From contig NZ_JAQIOZ010000021.1 of NCBI RefSeq assembly GCF_028023675.1, positions 23,685 to 87,684 of the forward strand: a stretch of 64,000 bases of DNA, read 5' to 3'. Shown one piece after another: positions 1-8,505 of the stretch. Position numbers and translations under genes: made by a program. Numbering within the stretch: position 1 is the first letter of the stretch; each line of letters starts with the position of its first letter. The DNA comes from Primorskyibacter aestuariivivens (GTDB taxonomy: Bacteria; Pseudomonadota; Alphaproteobacteria; Rhodobacterales; Rhodobacteraceae). The notes beneath the pieces are model-generated. The model ran no database searches. It was not told where the DNA came from and worked only from the letters and a program-made list of their open reading frames with translations.

Positions 1-126
1 ATCTTTGCCATCGGGGTGAGCTGGGGCTATCACCCGCGAGAACGCCTTGGGGCGGCGGATGTGATCATTGATCAGGTTACGCAGTTGCCGGGAGTGCTGG
101 AGCAGTATTGGGGGTTTTCAACATGA
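1..126 (+). CDS. HAD-family hydrolase, C-terminal fragment
   Basis: Frame 1 is open from the window edge to a TGA at 124-126. The visible C-terminus, about 41 residues, includes GVSWGYHPRERLGAADVI, which resembles the end of HAD phosphatases of the phosphoglycolate phosphatase (Gph) type, where a conserved G-x-x-x-G-Y/H segment precedes a predicted inhibitory or substrate-proximal loop. The stop overlaps the start of the ATP12 gene in an ATGA arrangement, so the two are probably translationally coupled. The catalytic DxD and Lys motifs lie outside the window, so substrate cannot be judged. Confidence 0.65.
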   Translation: MFAIGVSWGYHPRERLGAADVIIDQVTQLPGVLEQYWGFST

Positions 127-836
127 GCGAATGGAAAGCAAATCGGTTTTGGAAGGAGACCCTCGTGAGCGAATGCGAGGATGGCTTCGCGGTGCAGTTG
201 GACGGGCGTCCGGTGAAAACCCCGGCCAAAGCGGCGCTTGTGCTTCCGACCCGGGGATTTGCCGATGCGGTTCGCGCCGAATGGGATGCGGTCGAGGAGT
301 TGATCGACCCCAATAAAATGCCGTTTACCCGCACGGCCAATGCCGCGATTGACAAGGTTGTGCTCCAACATGGCGAAGTGGCTGACATGATTGCTGACTA
401 CGGTGGCACGGACCTTCTCTGCTACCGCGCAGATTCGCCTGCAGAGCTGCGCGCGCGGCAGGATGCGACGTGGGACCCATTGCTGGACTGGGCAACGCAG
501 ACATATGGTGCAAAGCTGGAGGTGACCTCCGGCGTGATGCATCTGGCGCAGTCCGAGGCTGCGCTCGCGCCCTTGCGCAAGCGCGTTCATGAGGCCAGCA
601 ATTTTGAACTGGCCGCGTTGCATGATCTGGTGTCCTTGTCGGGATCGCTTGTCATCGGCCTTGCGGCGACCAAGCAGGTTCAGCCCGACGACGCGCTTTG
701 GGCCATGTCCCGCATCGACGAGACCTGGCAGGAAGAGCAATGGGGCGAGGATGAAGAAGCCAGCGCCCAGGCCGAGATCAAACGGCAGGCCTTTTTGCAT
801 GCAGCGCGTGTCTGGCGCCTGTCGCAGGTAGAATAA
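123..836 (+). CDS. ATP12 family chaperone (F1-ATPase assembly)
   Basis: A 237-residue protein matching the ATP12 family, which binds the F1 alpha subunit during assembly of the ATP synthase and is typical of mitochondria and alphaproteobacteria. Diagnostic stretches are the N-terminal RFWKE, the DGRPVKTPAKA segment near residue 30, the MPFTRTANAAID segment near residue 70, TDLLCYRA near residue 105 and the C-terminal acidic W-x-EEQWGEDEEA region. I chose the ATG at 123, which overlaps the stop of the preceding HAD gene (ATGA), over an in-frame start 15 bases upstream. Coupling to a HAD hydrolase is common in this group. The protein has no signal peptide and should be cytoplasmic. Confidence 0.9.
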   Translation: MSEWKANRFWKETLVSECEDGFAVQLDGRPVKTPAKAALVLPTRGFADAVRAEWDAVEELIDPNKMPFTRTANAAIDKVVLQHGEVADMIADYGGTDLLCYRADSPAELRARQDATWDPLLDWATQTYGAKLEVTSGVMHLAQSEAALAPLRKRVHEASNFELAALHDLVSLSGSLVIGLAATKQVQPDDALWAMSRIDETWQEEQWGEDEEASAQAEIKRQAFLHAARVWRLSQVE

Positions 837-1122
837 CACGGGCACACAGGGCCGGGGGTATAACGGTCCGACCGTTTCTTGTGCACCAGGCATGCGTTCT
901 GGCGCGAATGTTGCGCAGCGGCTTGCTTTACCTTTGGTCCCCCTTGCGTCAAGTGGCCAAAAACCCCCCGTTTCACTTGACCTTCATTCAGGAATCCGCC
1001 CACACTCGCAGCCGTTAGGGGGGGCGAGGCCCTCTTGCATTGAGATTGCCGCCGTTGCGGTGGCCACGACCGCCCTGGAAGGGAGACATTTTCCGGGTGG
1101 CTATAAACAGGAAGAGGTAACT
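837..1122. other. Intergenic region upstream of aapJ
   Basis: The 286 bases between the ATP12 gene and aapJ carry no convincing gene. Just after the ATP12 stop is a 15-base perfect palindrome at 862-876 (AACGGTC, C, GACCGTT) followed by TCTT, which could be a weak terminator or a protein site. Further on, TCAAGTG at 949-955 is mirrored by CACTTGA at 974-980. I see no confident -35/-10 pair. A strong ribosome-binding sequence, AGGAAGAGG, ends a few bases before the aapJ ATG at 1123. Confidence 0.4.
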
Positions 1123-2139
1123 ATGAATAAATCCGTATTTCTTGGCGCGCTGACTGTTGCAGGTCTGGCGGCAGGTGCTGCGGCAGCTGGTACGCTGGAC
1201 GATGTCAAGGCGCGCGGCAAGCTCAACTGCGGTGTGGTGACCGGGCTGGTCGGTTTTGGCGCGCCAGATGCAAATGGCGAATGGCAAGGCTTCGATGTCG
1301 CCGTGTGCCGCGCCGTCGCTGCTGCCGTTCTTGGTGACCCAACCGCCGTGGAATTCGTGCCAACGACCGCCAAGACGCGTTTCACCGCGCTGGCCTCGGG
1401 CGAGATCGACATGCTGGCCCGGAACACCACATGGACCTTCTCGCGTGACGTAGACCTGAAGTTCGAATTCGTCGGCATCAACTACTACGACGGTCAGGGC
1501 TTCATGGTTCCGAAGGAACTGGGCGTGTCCTCGGCCAAGGAACTGGATGGCGCGACCATCTGCATCCAAACCGGCACCACAACCGAGCTGAACCTCGCGG
1601 ATTTCTTCCGCAAGAACAACATCAGCTATGAACCGGTTCCGATTGAGACCAACGCAGAAGCGCAGCCGCTGTACCTGGAAGGTGCCTGTGACGTCTACAC
1701 CACGGACGCATCCGGTCTGGCCGCAACCCGTGCCGCCTTTGAAAACCCGGGCGATCACGTTGTTCTTCCCGAGATCATCTCCAAAGAGCCGCTCGGCCCG
1801 CTGGTCCGCCATGGCGACAACGACTGGGGTGACGTGGTTCGCTGGACTCTCAACGCGCTGATTGCTGCGGAAGAATACGGTGTCACCTCGGCCAATCTCG
1901 AAGAGATGTCGGCCGGCACTGACAATCCGGAAATCAACCGTCTGCTCGGTTCCGAGGGCACGCTGGGCGAAATGCTCGGCCTGTCGGCTGACTGGGCCAA
2001 GCAAGCGATTGCTGCAGGCGGCAACTACGGTGAGCTGTTTGAGAAGACCATCGGTGAAAACACTCCCGTTGGTCTGGCACGCGGTCTGAACGCACAATGG
2101 ACCGATGGCGGCCTGCTCTACGCACCGCCGTTCCGTTAA
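1123..2139 (+). CDS. aapJ: General L-amino acid ABC transporter, periplasmic binding protein AapJ
   Basis: A 338-residue solute-binding protein of the AapJ/BztA family, the receptor of a broad-specificity amino-acid uptake system. Residues 1-22 form a signal peptide (MNKSVFLGALTVAGLAAGAA, cut near AAAAG). The mature protein starts with the family pattern TLDDVKARGKLNCGV and has GFDVAVCRAVAAA near residue 65 and CIQTGTTTELNLADFFRK near residue 147, typical of this family. The ATG at 1123 follows a good AGGAAGAGG site and gives a proper signal peptide; longer in-frame starts do not. It is followed by a strong hairpin and then the permease genes aapQ and aapM and the ATPase gene aapP in the canonical order. 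Confidence 0.95.
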   Translation: MNKSVFLGALTVAGLAAGAAAAGTLDDVKARGKLNCGVVTGLVGFGAPDANGEWQGFDVAVCRAVAAAVLGDPTAVEFVPTTAKTRFTALASGEIDMLARNTTWTFSRDVDLKFEFVGINYYDGQGFMVPKELGVSSAKELDGATICIQTGTTTELNLADFFRKNNISYEPVPIETNAEAQPLYLEGACDVYTTDASGLAATRAAFENPGDHVVLPEIISKEPLGPLVRHGDNDWGDVVRWTLNALIAAEEYGVTSANLEEMSAGTDNPEINRLLGSEGTLGEMLGLSADWAKQAIAAGGNYGELFEKTIGENTPVGLARGLNAQWTDGGLLYAPPFR

Positions 2140-2151
2140 TCGGATCCACGG

Positions 2152-2179
2152 AAGAGGGCGCTAGCAGCGCCCTCTTTTT
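2152..2179 (+). terminator. Terminator or attenuator between aapJ and aapQ
   Basis: An 11-base stem, AAGAGGGCGCT at 2152-2162 and AGCGCCCTCTT at 2166-2176, with a three-base loop and a T run to 2179. This is a canonical intrinsic terminator. Its place after the binding-protein gene and before the permease genes would give more receptor than membrane components through partial termination or 3'-end stabilisation. Confidence 0.8.
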
Positions 2180-2269
2180 CCCATCACAATAAAAAATCCG
2201 CCACCGGCATCAGAGCAGGACAACCTGCCAGCCTCTTAAAAACCCGGCGGAAACACAGGGATCAAATTC

Positions 2270-3499
2270 ATGTCGACGTTATCCGACCCACCGGCGGAGT
2301 CGTTTCGGCTGTCCCAGCTGATCAACGACAAACGCTACCGATCCATTACATTTCAGTTCATCGCCCTGCTGGGTCTGATCGTGGTCATGGCCTATCTGGG
2401 CTGGAATCTCGTGCAGAACCTGGCTGCGGCCGGGTTGAATCTGTCCTATGGGTTCCTGGGCGAACCCGCTGGATATGACATCAACCAGACGCTGATTGAA
2501 TACACCAGCCAATCGAGCCACTTGCGCGCTGCCGTGGTGGGTGTGCTCAACACCTTGCTGGTGGCCGTTGTCGGTTGTTTCCTTGCGACGGTGATCGGCG
2601 TTGTCGTCGGTGTCTTGCGTCTGTCAAAGAACTGGCTCGTGCGCAAGCTGATGGCTGTCTATGTCGAAATTTTCCGCAACGTGCCGGTGCTGATCTGGAT
2701 CCTGATCATCATGGCGGTGTTCGTTGCCGTGCTGCCGCAACCGCGTGATTTCCGGGGTGACAATCCCGAGGCGTCGATGCTGTGGGAGGCCTTTGCCTTT
2801 ACCGGGCGCGGGTTCTATTCGCCACGTCCCTTCTTCACTGCGGAATGGGCCGCAGGTGGCACTGGCTGGCTGATTGTGATCGCGCTTCTGGTTGCCGGGT
2901 TCTTCGGTGCCCGTGCCCTGGCGAATTGGGCCACCAAGACCCAGGAAGCAACCGGCGTACGTCCGACCACCTGGTATTACACGCTGGCCATCTGGTTTGG
3001 TCCCCTGATTATTGCACTCATTGCCATGGGGCTGAGCTGGGAAATGCCGGAGCTCAAGGGCTTCAACTTCCGTGGTGGCATCTTCATGCGGAACTCGCTG
3101 ATCGCGTTGACCTTTGCGCTGGCGATCTACACGGCGGCCTTTATCGCGGAAAACGTGCGTGCCGGTATCCTTGCCGTGAGCAAGGGCCAGACCGAGGCCG
3201 CGGCCTCGCTTGGTCTGCGTCCCAACCGGATCATGAACCTTGTGGTTCTGCCGCAGGCGCTGCGCGTCATCATTCCGCCGCTGATTTCGCAATACCTGAA
3301 CCTGACCAAGAACTCGTCGCTGGCTATCGCCGTGGGCTATATGGACCTGACCGGCACGCTTGGCGGGATCACGTTGAACCAGACGGGCCGTGCGATTGAA
3401 TGCGTGCTGCTTCTGATGCTGTTCTACCTGACGATCTCGTTGGGCATCTCGGCCATCATGAACGTCTACAACAACGCCGTTAAGCTGAAGGAGCGCTGA
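2270..3499 (+). CDS. aapQ: Amino acid ABC transporter permease AapQ
   Basis: A 409-residue inner-membrane permease of the polar amino-acid family. It has an N-terminal transmembrane segment (residues 25-47), a long periplasmic insertion characteristic of AapQ/BztB, and a C-terminal permease domain with the cytoplasmic EAA loop at about residues 303-330 (GQTEAAASLGL followed by LPQALRVIIPP) that contacts the ATPase. An AGGGA sequence precedes the ATG at 2270. The stop is one base before the aapM start, so the two permeases are probably translated in a coupled way and form the heterodimeric channel. Confidence 0.94.
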   Translation: MSTLSDPPAESFRLSQLINDKRYRSITFQFIALLGLIVVMAYLGWNLVQNLAAAGLNLSYGFLGEPAGYDINQTLIEYTSQSSHLRAAVVGVLNTLLVAVVGCFLATVIGVVVGVLRLSKNWLVRKLMAVYVEIFRNVPVLIWILIIMAVFVAVLPQPRDFRGDNPEASMLWEAFAFTGRGFYSPRPFFTAEWAAGGTGWLIVIALLVAGFFGARALANWATKTQEATGVRPTTWYYTLAIWFGPLIIALIAMGLSWEMPELKGFNFRGGIFMRNSLIALTFALAIYTAAFIAENVRAGILAVSKGQTEAAASLGLRPNRIMNLVVLPQALRVIIPPLISQYLNLTKNSSLAIAVGYMDLTGTLGGITLNQTGRAIECVLLLMLFYLTISLGISAIMNVYNNAVKLKER

Positions 3500-3500
3500 G

Positions 3501-4796
3501 ATGTCTGATACACATGCGCAAACCGTCGCCTACGTGCGTGAAACCATGCTGCCGGAGCTAGAGCCCCCGGCCACCGAACGTGGCGTGATCAAATGGATGC
3601 GGGAGAACCTCTTTGCGGGATGGTTCAACTCCATCCTGACCATCTTTGCAGCCTACGTCATCTACAAGATCGTGGTGGGGGCGTTGCCCTGGTTCGCCAA
3701 CGGTATCTGGACAACGGATTCGCTGGCCGAATGTCGCGAAATCCTGCAAGGCGCGACGGGGGGCTGTTTCTCGGTCCTGACGGAACGCTGGAACCAGCTC
3801 TTGTTTGGGTTCAAATACCCCGATGACCAGTACTGGCGCCCGACGCTGGCCTTCGTGGTCATGCTGGTCTCGATCGCTCCGGTGCTGTTCAGCCACCTGC
3901 CGCGCAAGATGCTGATCCTGACCGGACTGTTCCCTTTCGTGGCCTTCTGGCTGATCTGGGGCGGGACAATCCTTGCCCCGCTGGTGGCGCTGCTTGGCTT
4001 TGTCGCGGCCTATATCGCCTTTAAGAAAGTCGAACATCAAAGCTTTGCCATGGGGCTTCTCGCCGGTCTGATCACGGCCATCGTGGTCTGGTTCGTCGGC
4101 GGGTTCGTTTCGGGGGCGGCGTCGAATGTGCTGGCGCTTGAGCCGGTGGCCTCGCGCGACATGGGCGGCTTCATGCTGAACATGATCCTCGGCACCGTCT
4201 GTGTGTCCTTGTCGCTGCCCATTGGTATCTGCCTTGCGCTGGGCCGTCAGTCGGACATGCCGATTATCAAGTGGATCTGCGTGGTCTTCATCGAATTCAT
4301 CCGGGGCGTGCCGCTCATCACCTTGCTTTTCGTGGCGAACGTGGTGCTGGCCTATTTCCTGCCTCCGGGCACGAATTTCGACCTGATCGTGCGGGTGATC
4401 ATCATGATCACGGCCTTCTCTTCGGCCTATATCGCCGAGGTGATCCGGGGCGGTCTGGCGGCTCTGCCGCGCGGTCAATACGAGGCGGCGGACAGTCTTG
4501 GCCTCGACTATGCGCAGGCCACCCGCCTGATCATCATGCCGCAGGCGCTCAAGATCTCGATCCCGGGCATCGTGAACGTGGCGGTGGGGCTGTTCAAAGA
4601 CACCACGCTGGTCTCGGTCATCTCGATGTTTGACCTTGTGGGCATGATCCGCGGTCCGATCCTCGCCTCGACGGAGTGGAACGGCGTCTACTGGGAGCTT
4701 TGGGGCTTCGCGGTCTTCGTGTTCTTCATCGTCTGCTACGGCATTTCGCAATATTCACAATGGCTGGAGCGTCAGCTTCAGACCGATCACCGTTAA
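3501..4796 (+). CDS. aapM: Amino acid ABC transporter permease AapM
   Basis: A 431-residue partner of AapQ. Several hydrophobic segments fill residues 35-215, followed by the conserved permease domain with the EAA loop near residues 322-345 (GQYEAADSLGL, then IIMPQALKISIPG). The length and the long N-terminal membrane extension match AapM/BztC rather than the shorter single-domain permeases such as HisM. AAGGAG lies eight bases before the ATG at 3501. The aapP gene follows after 15 bases with its own GGGAGGG site. Function is amino-acid translocation across the inner membrane together with AapQ and AapP. Confidence 0.94.
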   Translation: MSDTHAQTVAYVRETMLPELEPPATERGVIKWMRENLFAGWFNSILTIFAAYVIYKIVVGALPWFANGIWTTDSLAECREILQGATGGCFSVLTERWNQLLFGFKYPDDQYWRPTLAFVVMLVSIAPVLFSHLPRKMLILTGLFPFVAFWLIWGGTILAPLVALLGFVAAYIAFKKVEHQSFAMGLLAGLITAIVVWFVGGFVSGAASNVLALEPVASRDMGGFMLNMILGTVCVSLSLPIGICLALGRQSDMPIIKWICVVFIEFIRGVPLITLLFVANVVLAYFLPPGTNFDLIVRVIIMITAFSSAYIAEVIRGGLAALPRGQYEAADSLGLDYAQATRLIIMPQALKISIPGIVNVAVGLFKDTTLVSVISMFDLVGMIRGPILASTEWNGVYWELWGFAVFVFFIVCYGISQYSQWLERQLQTDHR

Positions 4797-4811
4797 GGGA
4801 GGGTTTCACAG

Positions 4812-5582
4812 ATGGCTGAAGCTGCTCAAAATCTGCATATCTCCGACGAAGTCGCGATCCAGATTGACAACATGAACAAGTGGTACGGCACGTTCCACGT
4901 TCTGCGCGACATCAACCTCACCGTTCACCGTGGCGAGCGGATCGTGATCGCGGGTCCGTCCGGGTCGGGTAAATCCACGCTTATCCGGTGCATCAACGCA
5001 CTGGAAGAGCACCAGAAAGGGTCGATCACCGTGGACGGCACGCTGCTGTCCTCGGATCTCAAGAATATTGACAAGATCCGCTCCGAGGTCGGGATGGTGT
5101 TCCAACACTTCAACCTTTTCCCGCATCTGACGATCCTTGAGAATTGCACGCTGGCCCCGATCTGGGTGCGCAAGACGCCCAAGAAAGAGGCCGAGGAGAT
5201 TGCCATGCATTTCCTCGAAAAGGTGAAGATCCCGGAACAGGCAGACAAATATCCCGGCCAGCTTTCCGGTGGTCAGCAGCAGCGTGTGGCCATCGCCCGG
5301 TCGCTCTGCATGCGTCCGCGCATCATGCTGTTCGATGAACCCACCTCGGCGCTTGACCCCGAGATGATCAAGGAAGTGCTCGACACCATGGTGAGCCTTG
5401 CCGAAGAGGGCATGACGATGCTCTGCGTGACCCACGAGATGGGCTTTGCCCGTCAGGTGGCGAACCGTGTGATCTTTATGGATGCGGGCCAGATCGTCGA
5501 ACAGAACGAACCCGAAGAGTTCTTCAACAACCCGCAGAATGAGCGGACGAAGCTCTTCCTGAGCCAGATTCTGGGACATTGA
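4812..5582 (+). CDS. aapP: Amino acid ABC transporter ATP-binding protein AapP
   Basis: A 256-residue ATPase of the polar amino-acid transporter family. Walker A is GPSGSGKST near residues 47-55, the Q-loop segment [12 protein letters not shown] near 96, the signature LSGGQQQR near 151, Walker B with [12 protein letters not shown] near 171 and the switch histidine in CVTHEMG near 202. All catalytic motifs are intact. It ends nine bases from the stop of a convergent gene, leaving no room for a separate terminator; readthrough or overlapping convergent termination is likely. It powers the AapQM channel. Confidence 0.95.
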   Translation: MAEAAQNLHISDEVAIQIDNMNKWYGTFHVLRDINLTVHRGERIVIAGPSGSGKSTLIRCINALEEHQKGSITVDGTLLSSDLKNIDKIRSEVGMVFQHFNLFPHLTILENCTLAPIWVRKTPKKEAEEIAMHFLEKVKIPEQADKYPGQLSGGQQQRVAIARSLCMRPRIMLFDEPTSALDPEMIKEVLDTMVSLAEEGMTMLCVTHEMGFARQVANRVIFMDAGQIVEQNEPEEFFNNPQNERTKLFLSQILGH

Positions 5583-5591
5583 TCCGGTCGA

Positions 5592-6083
5592 TCACACCAG
5601 TTCTCTGGGAATAACGAAATCAATCGGGGCGGCGGTACCAAAGCGTATCGCCGCCCAGTTTGTTTCAGGGAACTCCGCGACCAGCGTGGCACAGGTCGGG
5701 TAATCGTAGAAGCGCTCATGCGCAGGGTCATGCGTGACAAGCCGCGCGGAAAACTCCGCAATGCCGGGATTGTGGCCCAGCATCAGCACGGTTTGCCCTT
5801 CGGCCTGTTGCAAAGCATCCATCATCGCCGCCGGTCCGGCGTGGTAGAGCGATGACTGGTAGTCAACGGGACTGGTGAGGCGCAGCCGCTCAAAGGTCTC
5901 TTGCGTGCGCAGGGACGACGACGAGAGCGCCAGATCCGGTAGGTATCCTTTGTCCCGCAACCAATCCCCCAGTGCATCTGCCGACCGTCGTCCGCGCTTG
6001 TTCAGGGGGCGGTCATGGTCAGCCTGCCGGGGATCATCCCAGCTTGATTTCGCGTGGCGCATCAGGATCAGGCGAAGGGTCAT
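5592..6083 (-). CDS. SixA-like histidine phosphatase family protein
   Basis: A 163-residue single-domain member of the histidine phosphatase (phosphoglycerate-mutase-like) superfamily, close to SixA. The catalytic motif MRHAKSSW is at residues 8-15, with Arg9 and His10 as expected nucleophile pocket residues, and a second core histidine occurs in MLGHNPGI. SixA removes phosphate from histidine phosphotransfer proteins; whether this homologue does so is unknown. I chose the ATG at 6083 because it overlaps the stop of the ferredoxin-like gene (ATGA) and places RHA close to the N-terminus as in the family. A longer in-frame start adds 35 residues of upstream coding sequence. Confidence 0.85.
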   Translation of the reverse strand: MTLRLILMRHAKSSWDDPRQADHDRPLNKRGRRSADALGDWLRDKGYLPDLALSSSSLRTQETFERLRLTSPVDYQSSLYHAGPAAMMDALQQAEGQTVLMLGHNPGIAEFSARLVTHDPAHERFYDYPTCATLVAEFPETNWAAIRFGTAAPIDFVIPRELV

Positions 6084-6751
6084 GTCGGGTGAAACGATCT
6101 CATGTGAAAAGCCGATTGCGCTTCGGGGCGGCCATAGCTCTGGCTCACGGGACAGGCCCGGCGTACCGCGCAACCGCGTGTCATGCAATCGCGGGTTTCA
6201 TCCCGATCCAGCCAGTCCTTGCATTTGGGAACGTCATAAGCCTGCCCTTCGGCCAGCGCTCCGACCGGGCAGGCGATGAGGCAGGGGCGATCCGCGCAGT
6301 TGAGGCAGGGCGAGGGTGGCGGGTTAGGCAGGTCAACGTTCTCGCGCAGCGCCAGCGCGCCGCGAAAGGACACCATCAGCCCGGCAAGGTCATGCACAAG
6401 GATACCGGCGGGCGAATTATGCACGCGCCTCGTTGCCTTGGCCCAGGCGATGAAAGGCGCATAGGGCGGGCCATCCGAGGGGAACAGCGCCTCTGCGCCC
6501 AGTTCTGCGGCCCAGTCGCCGAGGACGCGCTTGGACCAGCGATCAAGAGGGTCCGGGGCGCCATCCTGATATTCAGGGGTTGCTTGAAAGGCAGGCCAGA
6601 ATGCGGGTTCGGCGGGGCCGATCATCAACAGCGTGTGGCATCCCTCAGGTGCGCCGTGCTCCGGCCCGGGATGAAACCCGCCCAGAATGCGCAGATGCCG
6701 CGCCTCGGCGTCCCAGCTTAGCGCTTCATAAACGGCAGCCACAAGGCCCAT
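6080..6751 (-). CDS. Ferredoxin-like 4Fe-4S protein
   Basis: About 223 residues. The C-terminal part carries two cysteine clusters: C-x2-C-x4-C-x3-CP (CLNCADRPCLIACP) near residue 150, and a later set in DCMTRGCAVRRACP, consistent with iron-sulfur binding. The N-terminal half (GGFHPGPE, CHTLLMIGPAEPAFWPAF) resembles a conserved domain found in ferredoxin-annotated proteins of Rhodobacteraceae and distantly recalls the iron-sulfur half of epoxyqueuosine reductase, but no cobalamin-binding region is present. Function unknown. The start is uncertain: the ATG at 6751 is used, with a GTG nine bases further in as an alternative. Its 5' end overlaps the sterol desaturase gene and its stop overlaps the SixA-like gene. 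Confidence 0.75.
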   Translation of the reverse strand: MGLVAAVYEALSWDAEARHLRILGGFHPGPEHGAPEGCHTLLMIGPAEPAFWPAFQATPEYQDGAPDPLDRWSKRVLGDWAAELGAEALFPSDGPPYAPFIAWAKATRRVHNSPAGILVHDLAGLMVSFRGALALRENVDLPNPPPSPCLNCADRPCLIACPVGALAEGQAYDVPKCKDWLDRDETRDCMTRGCAVRRACPVSQSYGRPEAQSAFHMRSFHPT

Positions 6752-7512
6752 CCCAGCTTTGAAGGCCGCTCGTCCTGCCACTCAAGCCCGATCTGCATCC
6801 CTTCATGCCCGGCCTCAGGCTGGGCGATGTAGGTGCCAAAGAGGCGGTCCCAGATCGACAGGGAAAACCCGTAATTGCTGTCATGTTCGTGGCGGTGCAC
6901 GGAATGATGAACGCGGTGCATATCCGGTGTCACCAGAACCCGGCGCAGCACCGCATCCAGCCAGAGCGGCAATTTAAGGTTGGAGTGATTGAACATCGCC
7001 GTGCCGTTCAGGATGATCTCGAACAGGATCACCGCCAGCGCCGCCGGTCCCAGCAAATACACCAAACCGATCTTGAGCAGCATGGACAGGGCGATCTCGA
7101 CCGGGTGAAAGCGGATAGCCGTCGTCACGTCGATATCCGTATCGGCGTGATGAACCCGGTGCAGCCGCCACAGGATCGGCACTTTATGGGTGATCAGGTG
7201 CTGCGCCCAGATCGCGAAATCGAGGATGAGGATCGCAAGGACAATTTCGAGCCAGCCCGGCCAGTCCAGCGCGTTGAACAGCCCCCAGCCATTTGCGCCC
7301 GCATCTACCGCCGCGCCCACGGCCAGCAGCGGCAGGCCGATGGCCAGAGCCCGCAGTGTCAGTGTGTCGATGATGATGATCGCCCAATTGGTCGTCCAGC
7401 GCCGCAGACGCGGCTGACCCAGCGCGCGCCGCGGGGCGCGCGTTTCGAGAAAGGCGAACAGGCTGAACAGCCCCGCAAAGACAACAAGACGGATGAGCGC
7501 TTCGTTTTCCAT
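6718..7512 (-). CDS. Sterol desaturase / fatty acid hydroxylase family protein
   Basis: A 264-residue membrane protein with hydrophobic segments near residues 5-22, 45-68, 85-103 and 140-165. The histidine clusters of the di-iron fatty acid hydroxylase superfamily are present in order: HLITH near residue 104, HRVHH near 118 and HRVHHSVHRHEHD near 199. These ligate a di-iron centre that hydroxylates or desaturates lipid substrates in the membrane. The actual lipid is unknown; carotenoid, ornithine-lipid and sterol-like substrates are known in the superfamily. It is the first gene of a tightly overlapping set with the ferredoxin-like and SixA-like genes, so the iron-sulfur protein might supply electrons, which is inference. 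Confidence 0.88.
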   Translation of the reverse strand: MENEALIRLVVFAGLFSLFAFLETRAPRRALGQPRLRRWTTNWAIIIIDTLTLRALAIGLPLLAVGAAVDAGANGWGLFNALDWPGWLEIVLAILILDFAIWAQHLITHKVPILWRLHRVHHADTDIDVTTAIRFHPVEIALSMLLKIGLVYLLGPAALAVILFEIILNGTAMFNHSNLKLPLWLDAVLRRVLVTPDMHRVHHSVHRHEHDSNYGFSLSIWDRLFGTYIAQPEAGHEGMQIGLEWQDERPSKLGWALWLPFMKR

Positions 7513-7548
7513 GCGTTCAGATATATGCGGCAGACCGCATATGACAAC

Positions 7549-8421
7549 TCACGTTTTCGGGGCCTCGCGAATAAGCGATCCGGCCCCGTGTTCGGTATAA
7601 AGCTCCAGAAGACAGGCATTGGGCGCGCGCCCGTCGAGTATCACAACCGCGCGCACGCCACGTTCGATCGCGTCAAGCGCGGTCTCTGTCTTGGGAATCA
7701 TCCCCCCTGCAATCACGCCCTCGCTGGTCATTTCTCGGATCTGCGCGGCGGTCAGTTCAGTCACCACGTCGCCCGCTGCATTCTTGACCCCGGCCACATC
7801 GGTCAACAAAAGCAGCCGGTCGGCCTTGAGCGCGCCAGCGATGGCCCCAGCGGCGGTGTCGCCGTTGATGTTGAACGTCTCGCCCGCCCGGCCTGCGCCC
7901 AGCGGGGCAATCACCGGGATCGTGTTGGATCGGAACATGTCATGTAGAACAGCGGTGTTGATCTTTGCCGGCGTGCCTACAAAACCCAGATCGGGATTGG
8001 TCTGGTCACAGACGATGAGGTTGGCATCCTTGCCGGACAGGCCCACGGCCTTGCCGCCCTGACCATTGATGGCCTGCACGAGGCGCTTATTCACCAGCCC
8101 CGACAGCACCATTTCCACCACTTCCACAGTGGCCTTGTCCGTCACCCGCTTGCCATTCACGAAAGTCGAGGTGATCCCCAGCTTGTCCAGCATGGCGTTG
8201 ATCATCGGTCCGCCGCCATGCACGATCACCGGGTTTACGCCCACCTGCTGCATGAGCACCACGTCGCGGGCAAACTCCTCCATCGCCTCGTCGCTGCCCA
8301 TGGCGTGACCGCCCAGCTTGATGACAACTATGGCGTCGGTATAGCGCTGCAGATAGGGCAGGGCCTGAGACAGCGTGCGGGCGGTGGCGATCCAGTCGCG
8401 ATTCATATCCTGGGTTTTCAT
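7549..8421 (-). CDS. argB: Acetylglutamate kinase
   Basis: A 290-residue amino-acid kinase that phosphorylates N-acetyl-L-glutamate in arginine synthesis. The phosphate-binding lysine is in [10 protein letters not shown] near residue 35, the HGGGPMI loop near 69, and the nucleotide-side motif [16 protein letters not shown] near 200. Starts considered are ATG at 8421 (with AGAGGG upstream, chosen) and ATG at 8406, which would remove five residues. Longer starts at about 8487 add sequence not seen in the family. It follows engB on the same strand, the usual engB-argB order in this lineage. Confidence 0.96.
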   Translation of the reverse strand: MKTQDMNRDWIATARTLSQALPYLQRYTDAIVVIKLGGHAMGSDEAMEEFARDVVLMQQVGVNPVIVHGGGPMINAMLDKLGITSTFVNGKRVTDKATVEVVEMVLSGLVNKRLVQAINGQGGKAVGLSGKDANLIVCDQTNPDLGFVGTPAKINTAVLHDMFRSNTIPVIAPLGAGRAGETFNINGDTAAGAIAGALKADRLLLLTDVAGVKNAAGDVVTELTAAQIREMTSEGVIAGGMIPKTETALDAIERGVRAVVILDGRAPNACLLELYTEHGAGSLIREAPKT

Positions 8422-8505
8422 CCTTTGTCCCTCTTGGTGCTCTGTTATCCCAAGCACGGGACCAAGGCGCAAGCGTAGGGTGGGCAATTCCTGCCCACCA
8501 AACCA

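Noticed and set aside
883..900. NtrC-type half-site TGCACCA upstream of aapJ
   Set aside because: The second half does not match and no sigma54 promoter pair was found, so it is likely chance.
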